A DNA stretch of 64,000 bases from Acidovorax sp. FHTAMBA (lineage in GTDB: Bacteria > Pseudomonadota > Gammaproteobacteria > Burkholderiales > Burkholderiaceae_C). Each line of letters opens with the position of its first letter. Positions within the stretch are counted from its first letter, which is position 1. The stretch lies in assembly GCF_038958875.1 (NCBI RefSeq), contig NZ_CP152407.1, forward strand, positions 4,590,501-4,654,500. Direction: 5' to 3'. Below the pieces are notes generated by a model. The model ran no database searches. It worked only from the letters and a program-made list of their open reading frames with translations, and was not told the DNA's origin. Shown here one piece after another: positions 1 through 7,646 of this stretch. The translations under genes and the position numbers were made by a program.

Positions 1-129
1 AAAACTGCCAGCTTCGTCGTTGACGCGATTGATGTTCTGATCCAGGCTGACGCTGGCACATCCCGTCAGCACTGCCAATCCGAGTGCGGACAGAGCCAAT
101 TTGGCATGAGTGGCACGCAAAGGCATCAT
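1..129 (-). CDS. Outer membrane efflux lipoprotein, N-terminal part (cut by window edge)
   Basis: Only the first 43 codons lie in the window. The start is a double ATG (129-124) preceded on the minus strand by a GGGAGGAAAA ribosome binding site. The protein begins with a basic/hydrophobic signal and a clear lipobox ending L-T-G-C, followed by ASVSLDQNINRVN. This beginning resembles TolC-family outer membrane lipoproteins of copper clusters in Burkholderiales, but too little is present to be sure. The start overlaps the stop of the upstream small secreted protein gene (ATGA-type overlap), so the two were co-transcribed and translationally coupled. Its promoter side has been separated from it by RIT1. 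Confidence 0.5.
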   Translation of the reverse strand, partial: MMPLRATHAKLALSALGLAVLTGCASVSLDQNINRVNDEAGSF

Positions 130-431
130 GGTTTTCCTCCCCCGTGATGGCCCGTGTGGGGATCGCTAGCAGGAGCAGCATCCTTGGCGGACGCGGGCTC
201 GCCCGACTTGATTTCCTTAGCATAGGCGCGCCAGCCGCCAATCTGGCCCACACGATCATTGGCTTCGCGCCAGGATTGCACCGGTTGATCCGCATAGCCC
301 TGATAAGCCCCGATAGGGGACGCGTATTGCAACGTTGCCAGCGGTGCAGGCTTGGGAGCCTCGGTATCTGCTGGAGCTTGTGCGAAAGCTGCCCCCGCAA
401 ACAACACCAGTGTCGAAGGCAACAGAGCCCT
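126..431 (-). pseudogene. Small secreted protein, 5' end cut off by RIT1
   Basis: About 100 codons of a small exported protein: hydrophobic signal segment (ALLPSTLVLFAGAAFAQA), then a mature part with a W/Y-rich centre and a His-rich tail ending DPHTGHHGGGKP, which could bind metal. The reading frame runs straight into the RIT1 inverted repeat, where only a GTG inside the element (440) could serve as start and no ribosome binding site is visible. The native start codon and promoter have therefore been removed or displaced. Small His-tailed proteins of this kind sit beside TolC-type genes in copper clusters, which fits its partner at 1-129. Function not known. Confidence 0.6.
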
Positions 432-463
432 GTTATGCACAGCACGCAGTTATGGACAGTTGG
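432..463 (+). repeat. RIT1 left terminal inverted repeat
   Basis: 32-bp end that contains two direct copies of GTTATGSACAG, 17 bp apart (432-442 GTTATGCACAG; 449-459 GTTATGGACAG), then TTGG. The right end matches it in inverted orientation with one difference. Probable recombinase binding sites. Confidence 0.9.
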
Positions 464-558
464 CCAGTCTGAACGCGCCAGAGGCTGTGATCGCCCTGGT
501 AGATCGCAAGGAGGCGGTGCCGTTGAACTGGACATAAGTTCGCAGTCGGCGCATGAAT

Positions 559-583
559 GGTGATCTCACAACTGGAGATCACC
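559..583 (+). promoter_or_regulatory. Hairpin over the ritA ribosome binding site (RIT1)
   Basis: Perfect 9-bp inverted repeat GGTGATCTC / GAGATCACC with a 7-nt loop, ending directly before the ATG at 584. The Shine-Dalgarno GGAG (574-577) lies at the loop/3'-arm border, so folding would hide it. Candidate translational control of the recombinases. Confidence 0.5.
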
Positions 584-1834
584 ATGGACTTGATTCTTTC
601 GATGCACCCGATGGCCAGGGCATGGCTGCTCGATGGCCCGCTGTCTTCATACGTCGGGGCGTTCCAGGCATTGCTGGAGCGCGGCCGGTACGCCGAAGGC
701 AGCTCGGAGACTGCCCTTCGTGCCTGGTCGCACTTTGCCCACTGGATGGCGAAGTGCCAGGTATCTGCCGAACAGATCGACGAAGCCCTCGTCGAGCAGT
801 TTCTGGATTCGCATCTGCCGCGCTGCGACTGCCATCCCGCGGCTCTGCGTACACGCAGCGGCTTGAGCGCCAGTCTCGGACACCTGCTCGCCTTGTTGCG
901 GGAACAGCATGTCATCGTGGAACTGCCAGGCCCCAGCGGTCCCATTGCAGAAGAACTGAACCGTTACAACGTCCACATGCGCGACGCCCGCGGCCTGGCG
1001 ATAGGCACGCGCGAGGATCGGCTGGTACTCGTAGGTCGTCTGCTGCAATGCAAGTTCGCGGGCAAGGCCATCGCCATCGGCGAGTTGCAGCCGGAAGACG
1101 TTCGCGGCTTCATCGCAACCGAGCTCACGCGGGTCAGCAGCGGGTCGCATTCCAGCGCGGTCACTGCTGCGCTGCGGGCCTACTTCCGATACCGCGGGAC
1201 CTGCGGTGACGCAGTGAACAGCCTGCTCGGCGCTATCTCGTCGCCGGTGCGATGGAGCCAAGCATCGTTGCCGCGCGCGCTGACGACCGAGGAGGTCCAG
1301 CGCCTCGAAGCGCATTGCGCCGAGGCCAAGCGGGCTCCGCTGCGCCTGCTGGCCATGGTGCGCCTGGCCTTGGATCTCGGACTGCGCGTGGGCGAGATCG
1401 CCAAGCTGGAGATCGGCGACTTCGATTGGCGTGCCGGAACGGTGACCTTGAAGCGAACAAAGTCCCAGCGCCAGGATGTCCTACCGCTGCCGGTGCTCAC
1501 CGGGCAGGCTCTGGCGGAGTACATGAGACACGAGCGGCCCGCAACCACGCTGCCATCGCTGTTCGTCCGTCGGTTGGCGCCACACGACAAGCCCATCGGC
1601 GTCGATGCAGTGAGCCAGGCAATCGGGCGTGCCCTGCGAGGTGCCGGCATCTCACGCGGTTGCCATTCGTTGCGTCACACGCTGGCCTGTCGCCTGGTCA
1701 ACAGCGGCAGTTCGATCAAGGAGGTCGCCGATGTGCTTCGGCATCGATCGCTGGACACCTCGTTGATCTACGCCAAGCTCGACTTGCAACTGCTTGCCGA
1801 GGTCGCTCTGCCTTGGCCTGGGAGTGCATCATGA
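584..1834 (+). CDS. ritA: RIT tyrosine recombinase A (copy 1)
   Basis: 416-aa tyrosine recombinase. The catalytic domain is complete: Arg268 (GLRVGE), Lys293 (KRTKSQ), His361-x-x-Arg364 (HSLRH), His387 and the nucleophile Tyr396 (SLIYAKLD). An N-terminal SAM-like core-binding region precedes it at about residues 30-210. The start at 584 is preferred over the in-frame ATG at 557 because a GGAG motif lies 6 nt upstream of 584. The stop overlaps the ritB start (ATGA), so the three recombinases are translationally coupled. It should act with RitB and RitC in excision and integration of the element; the division of labour among the three is not known from sequence. Confidence 0.88.
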   Translation: MDLILSMHPMARAWLLDGPLSSYVGAFQALLERGRYAEGSSETALRAWSHFAHWMAKCQVSAEQIDEALVEQFLDSHLPRCDCHPAALRTRSGLSASLGHLLALLREQHVIVELPGPSGPIAEELNRYNVHMRDARGLAIGTREDRLVLVGRLLQCKFAGKAIAIGELQPEDVRGFIATELTRVSSGSHSSAVTAALRAYFRYRGTCGDAVNSLLGAISSPVRWSQASLPRALTTEEVQRLEAHCAEAKRAPLRLLAMVRLALDLGLRVGEIAKLEIGDFDWRAGTVTLKRTKSQRQDVLPLPVLTGQALAEYMRHERPATTLPSLFVRRLAPHDKPIGVDAVSQAIGRALRGAGISRGCHSLRHTLACRLVNSGSSIKEVADVLRHRSLDTSLIYAKLDLQLLAEVALPWPGSAS

Positions 1835-2832
1835 GCGCCGCAGCATCGGCGAACATCGACCTCACCGCCAAGGTGGAGCAATACCTGGCTGAACGCCTGC
1901 GCCTCGGGTTCAAGCCGTGCTCCTCTGATCTCGCTGTGCGCAGCTTCACTCGCTTCATGGTCGGAGAGGGACGCGACATCGCGTTGACGGTAGACGTGAT
2001 GGTCCAGTGGGCGCACCAGGTACAGCCTCGGTATCTCGTGGGCGGCCGGGCCAATGTCGACACGGCAGCGCGCCGACTGGCAACGCTGCGCCCCTTCATG
2101 CGCTGGCTCCAGCAGTTCGATCCGACTGTCGAAGTTCCTGACGATTCCAGCTTCGGTCCGATCCCGCGCCGCGTGGCGCCTCACATCTACAGCGAAGCCG
2201 AGATCGCGGCATTGATCGTCGCTGCCCGCCGACTCGGCCCCTCGGATGGCCTTCGTGCCACCACCTATGCAACGCTGTTCGGTCTGATCGCATCGGCCGG
2301 GCTTCGGGTCTCTGAAGCGATCAACCTGGCCGACTCGGATGCAGATCTGGACGGCGGCATCCTGACCATACAGCAGACCAAGTTTGGCAAGTCCCGCATG
2401 GTGCCGCTGCACCCCAGCGTGATCGGTCCGATGGCAGCCTACCGGGCCTTGCGCCGCCAGTACGTGCCTGCGAAGCCGCAGATGACATTCTTCGTGGGCT
2501 CGCGTGGCGTGCACCGGGGTGAACCGCTGGGAGATCGGCAGGTGCATCGAGTGTTCTGTCAGCTGCGCGAGCAATTGGGTTGGATCGATCGCGGCGGCCA
2601 TGGCCGACCGCGGGTGCATGACCTGCGCCATAGCTTCGCCGTGAGACGGATGATCCTGTGGCACCAGCAGGGAGCGAACCTTGACCAACGAATGCTGGCC
2701 CTGTCCACGTACATGGGCCACATCAATATCTCCAGCACGTACTGGTACCTGAGCGGCGTGCCGGAGTTGATGGCGTTGGCCGGCGCTCGATTCGAACGCT
2801 TCGCCGACGTCGCGGAGAACGACGATGAGTAG
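1831..2832 (+). CDS. ritB: RIT tyrosine recombinase B (copy 1)
   Basis: 333-aa tyrosine recombinase, the middle gene of the trio. The catalytic set is complete: Arg159 (GLRVSEA), Lys184, His263 and Arg266 (HDLRH), His297 (MGH) and Tyr306. The spacing around the last motif is longer than in RitA because of an insertion after HDLRHSFA (ILWHQQGANLDQR). The start ATG at 1831 overlaps the ritA stop, and a longer open frame upstream is only the shadow of ritA. The stop lies 8 bp inside ritC. Identical to copy 3; copy 2 differs at residue 20 (Ala here, Thr there). Confidence 0.88.
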   Translation: MSAAASANIDLTAKVEQYLAERLRLGFKPCSSDLAVRSFTRFMVGEGRDIALTVDVMVQWAHQVQPRYLVGGRANVDTAARRLATLRPFMRWLQQFDPTVEVPDDSSFGPIPRRVAPHIYSEAEIAALIVAARRLGPSDGLRATTYATLFGLIASAGLRVSEAINLADSDADLDGGILTIQQTKFGKSRMVPLHPSVIGPMAAYRALRRQYVPAKPQMTFFVGSRGVHRGEPLGDRQVHRVFCQLREQLGWIDRGGHGRPRVHDLRHSFAVRRMILWHQQGANLDQRMLALSTYMGHINISSTYWYLSGVPELMALAGARFERFADVAENDDE

Positions 2833-3844
2833 TTCTGAACACCGCAAGCCCGCTCCGCCGAGCTTCGCGACGCTGGTCCAGTCCTTCTTCGCCGAGCACC
2901 TGACGCAGCAGCGCGCGTTGAGCCCGCAGACCGTTGCGGCCTATCGGGACGCGTTCGTGCTGTTCCTGGACTTCGCCCAGGCGCAACTGCACAAGACGCC
3001 CACGACGCTGTCGCTCGCCGACCTGACGCCCGCGCTGATCCTGGACTTCCTCGATCATCTCGAACGCGATCGGCACAACACCGTTCGCAGCCGCAATGCG
3101 CGACTGGCCGCGCTGCGCTCGTTCCTGAAGTTCGCGGCCCGGCGAGACGTGACGGCACTTCAGGTCGTCGAGCAGGCGCTCGGCGTGCCGATGAAGCGCT
3201 TCGAGCGGCCGATGTTCGAGTTCCTGACACGCGAGGAGATGCTGGCCGTGATCGGCGCGCCAGGAGCGGATTGGATGGGCCAGCGAGACAAGCTGCTGCT
3301 GGCCCTGCTGTACAACACCGGTGCCCGCGTGTCGGAGGCAATCGGCGTAAAAGTGGGCGACGTCGTGCTGGCACCCGCCGCCTGCGTGCATCTGCATGGC
3401 AAGGGACGCAAGCAGCGGTCGGTGCCGCTCTGGCGATCGACGGTCAAGGTGATCCGCGCCTGGCTGAAGTTCAACCCGGACCTGACTCCCACGTCGGCGC
3501 TGCTGCCCAACCGTGGCGGACAGGCGATGACGCGGTCCAACGTGACGCAGCGCCTGGCATTGGCCGTCAAGAAAGCCGCGCTCACGACGCCGAGCCTGGC
3601 CGGGAGAACGATCTCTCCACACTGCCTGCGTCACTCGACCGCTATGCACCTTCTGCAGTCGGGCGTGGACATCAGCGTGATCGCTCTGTGGCTCGGACAC
3701 GAGAGTCCGGCGACAACGCATCAGTACATAGAGGCCGATCTCGCCATGAAGGAAAAGGCACTGGCCAGGCTTCAGGATCCCAATGTGGTCCCACAGCGGT
3801 TCCGGGCAGAAGACGATCTGTTGAAGTTCCTCAAGACCTTGTGA
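2825..3844 (+). CDS. ritC: RIT tyrosine recombinase C (copy 1)
   Basis: 339-aa XerC/D-like tyrosine recombinase, last gene of the trio. An N-terminal SAM-like domain (about 12-110) is followed by the catalytic domain with Arg168 (GARVSE), Lys193 (GKGRKQR), His266 and Arg269 (HCLRH), His292 (LGHES) and Tyr301 (THQYIEA). This is the copy of the three most like chromosomal XerC/XerD. Its start overlaps the end of ritB by 8 bp. Between its stop and the right inverted repeat there are only about 64 bp, with a short CCCTC/GAGGG hairpin (about 3874-3887). Confidence 0.88.
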   Translation: MSSSEHRKPAPPSFATLVQSFFAEHLTQQRALSPQTVAAYRDAFVLFLDFAQAQLHKTPTTLSLADLTPALILDFLDHLERDRHNTVRSRNARLAALRSFLKFAARRDVTALQVVEQALGVPMKRFERPMFEFLTREEMLAVIGAPGADWMGQRDKLLLALLYNTGARVSEAIGVKVGDVVLAPAACVHLHGKGRKQRSVPLWRSTVKVIRAWLKFNPDLTPTSALLPNRGGQAMTRSNVTQRLALAVKKAALTTPSLAGRTISPHCLRHSTAMHLLQSGVDISVIALWLGHESPATTHQYIEADLAMKEKALARLQDPNVVPQRFRAEDDLLKFLKTL

Positions 3845-3908
3845 TTACGTGAAGTTCAAAGACGCGACCGCAGCCCTCTTGCGAGGGCGGCGACGCCGCG
3901 CTGCCGGA

Positions 3909-3970
3909 CCAACTGTGCATAACTGCGTGCTGTGCATAACGCTGCTTATGGAGAGCTCTCCATAAGCAGC
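3909..3970 (+). repeat. RIT1 right inverted repeat and terminal palindrome
   Basis: The inverted repeat (3909-3940) carries two perfect copies of GTTATGCACAG on the minus strand. It is followed by GCTGC and a perfect 20-bp palindrome, TTATGGAGAG plus its mirror (3946-3965). In this copy only, GCAGC follows (3966-3970), which extends the palindrome to 30 bp. Confidence 0.88.
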
Positions 3971-4099
3971 GGTTGCTGCCGTTCGAGTTTTCAACGTGCA
4001 TGCCCTTGGCGTGCCGGATTGCGATCACTCCTATTCATGCATCGTGGTAAGGCGCAGAGACAGGTTTCAGGCGCGTAGTTGACATTGCTAGAGAGTTGA

Positions 4100-4312
4100 C
4101 AACAGCGTGCAGAGATCTGCAAGCTCGACGAGCAAGACTGCAGCAGCATCAAGCATGGTGCGATCAATCACCTGGGCGTGTCGCCAGCGTTGATGGCTTA
4201 CCGCGAGCACAAGGCCATGCTGGGCAAGACTTAGGCCGGCGAGAAGTTCCCGGCGGTTGTGATGATGGGGGCTGGCTGGATGGTGGTCCCCGACATCAAA
4301 CCAGGCAAGTGA
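4100..4312 (+). pseudogene. Decayed C-terminal gene remnant
   Basis: A frame of about 70 codons with protein-like composition (CKLDEQDCSSIKHGAINHLG, then SPALMAYREHKAMLGK) is broken by an in-frame TAG after MLGKT and continues as GEKFPAVVMMGAGWMVVPDIKPGK to a TGA at 4310. No start codon or ribosome binding site is present, and the upstream part ends in stops near 4097. The stretch from RIT1 to here (3971-4099) shows nothing else. It is probably the tail of a gene destroyed when RIT1 arrived or by older rearrangement. Family not recognised. Confidence 0.4.
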
Positions 4313-4316
4313 TGGT

Positions 4317-4385
4317 GAGTGGCTGACCCGCCCTGGGTCAGCCACTCAGTCGGGATCGCTGTTTGCAGGTGATCCCGTCCTTTTT
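4317..4385. terminator. Paired hairpins between the remnant and sorB
   Basis: A perfect 13-bp stem (GAGTGGCTGACCC, 4317-4329, with its mirror at 4335-4347, 5-nt loop) is followed by a second stem CGGGATC/GATCCCG (4351-4357, 4371-4377) and then TTTTT (4381-4385). The second is a plus-strand terminator in form. The first sits where the minus-strand sulfite operon must end. Confidence 0.5.
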
Positions 4386-4421
4386 GTCAGTTGGCGCAGC
4401 AGCGCTGTGGCCAACCAGCCA

Positions 4422-4769
4422 TCACTTTGATCCACCCGAAGCCTTGGCCACGTAGGCCGCCAGGGCGGCAATTTGCGCATCACTGAGTTTGCCGTTGTAG
4501 GACGGCATCTGCCCAATCCCGTTGCGCAGCGCGGTGGCCACGCGCTTGGCATCGGGCTTGAGCTCGTCCAGGCTGGGGCCCACGGCGCCTTCGGCTCCCG
4601 CGTCCTTGAGCGCATGGCACAGGGCGCAGGCAGGCACCGCGCCTTGGCCGAACAACACCTTGCCTTGTTGAAGTTGCGCGGCATCGTCGGCGGCGTGCAC
4701 GGGCAGCACTGTGAATGCCAACGACCACAGGGCAGCGACCAACGCGTGTTTTTGGATTGTGCGCTTCAT
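4422..4769 (-). CDS. sorB: Monohaem cytochrome c, electron acceptor of the sulfite dehydrogenase
   Basis: 115-aa periplasmic cytochrome c. Signal peptide (about residues 1-26, ending PVHA), one haem-binding CALCH (48-52) and a distal Met in GQMPSYNG (Met88), as in class I cytochromes. It is encoded directly after the molybdenum subunit with a 4-bp overlap (ATGA), the arrangement of SorAB sulfite:cytochrome c oxidoreductases; the diheme SoxD partner of SoxC would be much larger. It should take electrons from sulfite oxidation and pass them to the respiratory chain. The start is ATG at 4769; the longer open frame upstream overlaps sorA and is not used. Confidence 0.7.
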   Translation of the reverse strand: MKRTIQKHALVAALWSLAFTVLPVHAADDAAQLQQGKVLFGQGAVPACALCHALKDAGAEGAVGPSLDELKPDAKRVATALRNGIGQMPSYNGKLSDAQIAALAAYVAKASGGSK

Positions 4770-5998
4770 GCCACGCTCACTTTCACGGCGTGGTCGGCCC
4801 AGCTGGTGTTGTTGTAGCCGCCCGCGTTTTCCATGCGTTGTTCGGGCTGCACGTTGCCTGCGGTGTCGGTGGCTCGGCTCGCCAGGGTGAACTGGCCCGC
4901 CGGCAGGCGTGCCGCAAAAACAAACTGCCGCCACGCAAAGCGGCCGAGGTCGGGCCCCACCATGCGCGCGAGCTGCCAGGTTTTTCCGCCGTCCAGAGAA
5001 ACCTCGACCTTGGCCACCGCGTTCATGCCGCCAAACGCCACGCCATGGATCTGTGTGTCACCCGCTTTAAGCGGGGCGCCGTCCGTGCCGGGACCGTTGA
5101 TCCACGACTTCACCGTCATTTCCTGCACCGATGGCTGCGACGGGTCGCCCTTCGCGCCGGGCGGTGAAATGCGGTAGCCGTGCGACATGATGCGTGCGTC
5201 GGTCTCCTGAGCGGTGAAGGCCAGGCGTTTGACGTACTTGATGTTGTTCACGCCCGTGTAACCCGGCACGATCAAGCGCAGTGGGCCGCCGTGGGCCAGC
5301 GAAATCGGCACACCGTTCATTTCCCAGGCCAGCAGGGCATCGGCGAGTGCGGCAGCAGGCACCGAGCGTTCCACGATCACGCTCTTGGGGTCCAGTCCAT
5401 CGGGGAGTTTTTCGCCGCCTGTGCCGGTGAGGTAGGCCATGCCGGCCTCCACGCCGCCCAGGGCATCCACCACCCAGCGCACCGGCACACCGCTCCACAC
5501 CACACAGCCTGCTGCGCCCACTTGCCAAGGCGTTCCACTGGGCTTGTTGGGGAAGTAGCCGCGTCCGTTGCCAGAGCATTGCAACACCATCGCCGTGGTC
5601 TCGATGCCTATGCGCTTGAGGTCGCCCAGCGTGAGTTTGCGCGGGTTCTTCACCCCCTCGATGTTGATCTCCCAGGCATCGCGGTTGCCCAGGATCGAGG
5701 CGTCGGGCGCGGGCAGGTTGTTGCGGATGTAGAGCTGCTCGGACGGCGTGATTACGCTGGTGCCGAACACACTGCGCTTGGTCTCAATGGTGGTGCTGCT
5801 GTGCACGATCAGGCTGGCCGGGTCCTTCCAGCCCACGTACGCTGGCAGAGGCTTGGCAGCACCGGCCAAGGCGACGGGCGCGGTCTCACCAGCAGCGGCT
5901 GCGGTGCGGCCAAAGCTGGCCAGACCAACGGCAGCCAAAGCAGCGCCGCTGCCGGCCAGCAGGTGGCGCCGGGGGAGCGAGGTGGGTTGTTGGTTCAT
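4766..5998 (-). CDS. sorA: Sulfite dehydrogenase, molybdenum subunit (SorA/SoxC type)
   Basis: 410-aa periplasmic molybdoenzyme of the sulfite oxidase family. A Tat signal (PRRHLLAGSGAALAAVGLA) opens the protein. The oxidoreductase molybdopterin domain (about 80-290) has the Moco-ligating cysteine at Cys141 in VLQCSGNGRGYF. The C-terminal Mo-co dimerisation domain (about 295-405) ends NTSWADHAVKVSVA. It would oxidise sulfite to sulfate and reduce the cytochrome encoded next to it. Length fits SorA (about 400 aa). SoxC is the alternative, but no other sox gene is in the window. The gene follows an ECF sigma/anti-sigma pair in the same direction, which may control it. Confidence 0.8.
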   Translation of the reverse strand: MNQQPTSLPRRHLLAGSGAALAAVGLASFGRTAAAAGETAPVALAGAAKPLPAYVGWKDPASLIVHSSTTIETKRSVFGTSVITPSEQLYIRNNLPAPDASILGNRDAWEINIEGVKNPRKLTLGDLKRIGIETTAMVLQCSGNGRGYFPNKPSGTPWQVGAAGCVVWSGVPVRWVVDALGGVEAGMAYLTGTGGEKLPDGLDPKSVIVERSVPAAALADALLAWEMNGVPISLAHGGPLRLIVPGYTGVNNIKYVKRLAFTAQETDARIMSHGYRISPPGAKGDPSQPSVQEMTVKSWINGPGTDGAPLKAGDTQIHGVAFGGMNAVAKVEVSLDGGKTWQLARMVGPDLGRFAWRQFVFAARLPAGQFTLASRATDTAGNVQPEQRMENAGGYNNTSWADHAVKVSVA

Positions 5999-6083
5999 TT
6001 CTGGGGTCTCCGGTGGTTGGGCGTCGTGCGCCGGTTGGGGTGAAAGGGGTGAGCGGTTGATTCGTTGACAGGGACGCGGTGCC

Positions 6084-6686
6084 TCAGCCTGGCCCGGACA
6101 CGGGAGGTGCCTGCAGTGCCGTCTGCGCGACCGCCAGTGCCTTCTTTTTCTGGGCCACCAGCAACAAGGGCTTGCCCTCGCGCGAGCGGATCACCTTCCA
6201 GTGCACGTTGCTCCACCAGCCGCTGGCCTCGCGCAGGTCCACAGACTGGTCAAAGGCATACACCGTCACCATGCCGCCCTTCTCGAAGAACGTGGTGAGG
6301 TGGTAAGCGAGGTGACCTTCGATATCGCATGGCCGCATGAGTTGGGGAAACCCGGGCACCACGTTGGCGTCCCGCATGCCCAGGTGCATGAGCAACTGGC
6401 GCTGCTCCATGAAACTGCCCCGCAAGCTGCGCTCGTGGTATTCGTGGTCGATCGCGTCGCGCACCATCGCTGGCGGTCGCACGGCGAGCACCCCGCCGCT
6501 GGTGCCACCGGCCAGCAAAAGCGCAGCCAGAAAACGCTGCAAGCCGCGTCGCGCCAGCAGCGGCTGCGGCTTTCGGTACAGGTGTGCCGGTGCGTCGCTG
6601 GCCTCGAAGGCGATCGCCAACTCGGCGCGCGCGCGCAAATCGAATTCGCTGTCGGGCAGGAAAGGCGCGTCGGTATCGGGGCTCAT
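6084..6686 (-). CDS. Putative anti-sigma factor / membrane protein
   Basis: 200-aa protein not assigned to a named family. Residues 1-45 are polar, a hydrophobic segment follows (about 50-70, FLAALLLAGGTSGGVLAV), and the C-terminal half looks like a periplasmic domain (HLAYHLTTFFEKGGMVTVYAFDQ, with WWSNVHWKVI). Its start overlaps the end of the ECF sigma gene by 4 bp, and its single-membrane-segment layout matches anti-sigma factors. The second sigma gene at 10118 has an equivalent partner whose C-terminal domain has a similar theme. Inferred to hold the sigma factor inactive. Confidence 0.5.
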   Translation of the reverse strand: MSPDTDAPFLPDSEFDLRARAELAIAFEASDAPAHLYRKPQPLLARRGLQRFLAALLLAGGTSGGVLAVRPPAMVRDAIDHEYHERSLRGSFMEQRQLLMHLGMRDANVVPGFPQLMRPCDIEGHLAYHLTTFFEKGGMVTVYAFDQSVDLREASGWWSNVHWKVIRSREGKPLLLVAQKKKALAVAQTALQAPPVSGPG

Positions 6687-7225
6687 GTCTTGGTCCTGCG
6701 AAACGGGGTAACGTTGACATCGGCCTTGGGTGTCGCAGGTACCCCCATGGCCAGCTTCAAAGCGTCGCGCGCACGGGCTAGGCGCGACAACACCGTGCCG
6801 GGCGCGATCTCCAGCGCCTCGGCCATCTGGGCGGTGGGCATGTCGTCGAAATAAAACAGCACCAGCACCTCGCGGTGGATGGGCGCCAGGCGCGCGAGCG
6901 CCTTGACGACATCGAGTTTGTCGTCCAGCCCCGCGTCGGGCGCCGCTTGCTCGGGCTGCTCTTCATCGTCCAGCGACTGCATGCTGGGTGCGGCCTGGCG
7001 AAAGGCGGCGCGGCGCATGATCTGAAAGAGCCAAGCCCGTGCCAGCGCAGCGTCGCGCAGTTGCTCCCGGTGCTTCCAGGCGTTGGCAAAACAGTCTTGC
7101 ACCACGTCTTCGGCAATGGCGCGCGAACCAGTGAGCGCCCACGCACTGCGCAGCAAAAAACGGTAGTGCTCACGCACCCATTGGTTATAGCGGGACTCGG
7201 CAGACTGGAACAGCATGGTGATCAA
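6683..7225 (-). CDS. ECF RNA polymerase sigma factor
   Basis: 180-aa sigma-70 family protein of ECF type. Region 2 at about 20-90 (RSAWALTGSRAIAEDVVQDCFANAW, here in two overlapping motifs) and region 4 at about 110-165 (LAPIHREVLVLFYFDDMPTA, then EIAPGTVLSRLARARDAL). It overlaps a probable anti-sigma gene and lies upstream of the sulfite dehydrogenase genes, all in one direction. The first ATG (7225) is taken; a second at 7216 is possible. The acidic insert DDEEQPEQAAPDAGLDD links the two regions. The signal it answers is not visible. Confidence 0.85.
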   Translation of the reverse strand: MITMLFQSAESRYNQWVREHYRFLLRSAWALTGSRAIAEDVVQDCFANAWKHREQLRDAALARAWLFQIMRRAAFRQAAPSMQSLDDEEQPEQAAPDAGLDDKLDVVKALARLAPIHREVLVLFYFDDMPTAQMAEALEIAPGTVLSRLARARDALKLAMGVPATPKADVNVTPFRRTKT

Positions 7226-7286
7226 GAGCGCTGCATGGCTTGGTTCATTCCGTGGCGCTCATTGGTACTTTCCCTAGGGCTGTCGA

Positions 7287-7646
7287 TCAAGGCCCCCGCG
7301 TCCCACCCAGCGACGGAAATTCCGCTTCCGCACCTTTGGCTGTGCGCTGCTGCAGGGTGTGCAGTCGGCGTTGCATGCTCTGGATCTCCACCGTCTGCCC
7401 GGCAATGATTTCCTCGGCCAACTGCCGGGTGACAGGATCGCGCCCATGCTGCAACACCAGCCGCGCCATGTCCACAGCGCCGGCGTGGTGCGGAATCATC
7501 ATCGCCAGAAAGTCCTGGTCGGCCTGGCCTGCGTAGCCCGGGCTGTGCATGGCCTGCATCATGCGGGCCATCGATTCGTCCATATCCCGCTGGAATGCGC
7601 TGGTGTGCGCGGCGCTGGCGCCGTGGCTGGTGTGCGCGCCGCTCAT
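7287..7646 (-). CDS. DUF305 protein
   Basis: 119-aa protein of the DUF305 family, recognised by MMIPHHAGAVDMARLVL and the second motif EEIIAGQTVEIQSMQRRL, which form a ferritin-like four-helix fold with conserved His and Met residues. Many relatives are exported and lie in copper clusters, but here no signal peptide is visible (MSGAHTSHGASAAHTS); the N-terminus is His-rich. The start overlaps the stop of the beta-propeller gene by 4 bp, so both are made from one transcript. Possible metal binding in the periplasm or cytosol is inference. Confidence 0.8.
   Translation of the reverse strand: MSGAHTSHGASAAHTSAFQRDMDESMARMMQAMHSPGYAGQADQDFLAMMIPHHAGAVDMARLVLQHGRDPVTRQLAEEIIAGQTVEIQSMQRRLHTLQQRTAKGAEAEFPSLGGTRGP

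Larger units (their letters stand above)
432..3970 (+). mobile_element. RIT1: recombinase-in-trio element
   Basis: A unit of 3539 bp with three overlapping tyrosine recombinase genes in one direction, bounded by 32-bp inverted ends (432-463 and 3909-3940) and a palindrome at the right end (3941-3970). RIT elements are known from Cupriavidus and other proteobacteria as mobile trios of tyrosine recombinases without passenger genes. No target duplication is visible. In this copy the 5-bp GCAGC lies to the right of the palindrome, while in RIT2 and RIT3 it lies at the left end, which hints at the crossover site. Left flank: copper-type genes. Right flank: a decayed gene remnant. Confidence 0.92.

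Noticed and set aside
1768..3721. Large minus-strand open frames inside RIT1 (and in RIT2 and RIT3)
   Set aside because: They repeat in each copy because the DNA repeats; they are complementary to ritB and ritC and show no protein motifs.
432..3970. RIT1-RIT2 pair as ends of a composite transposon
   Set aside because: Possible in principle, but no target duplication outside the pair or other copies of the unit are visible, so it is only treated as direct repeats.
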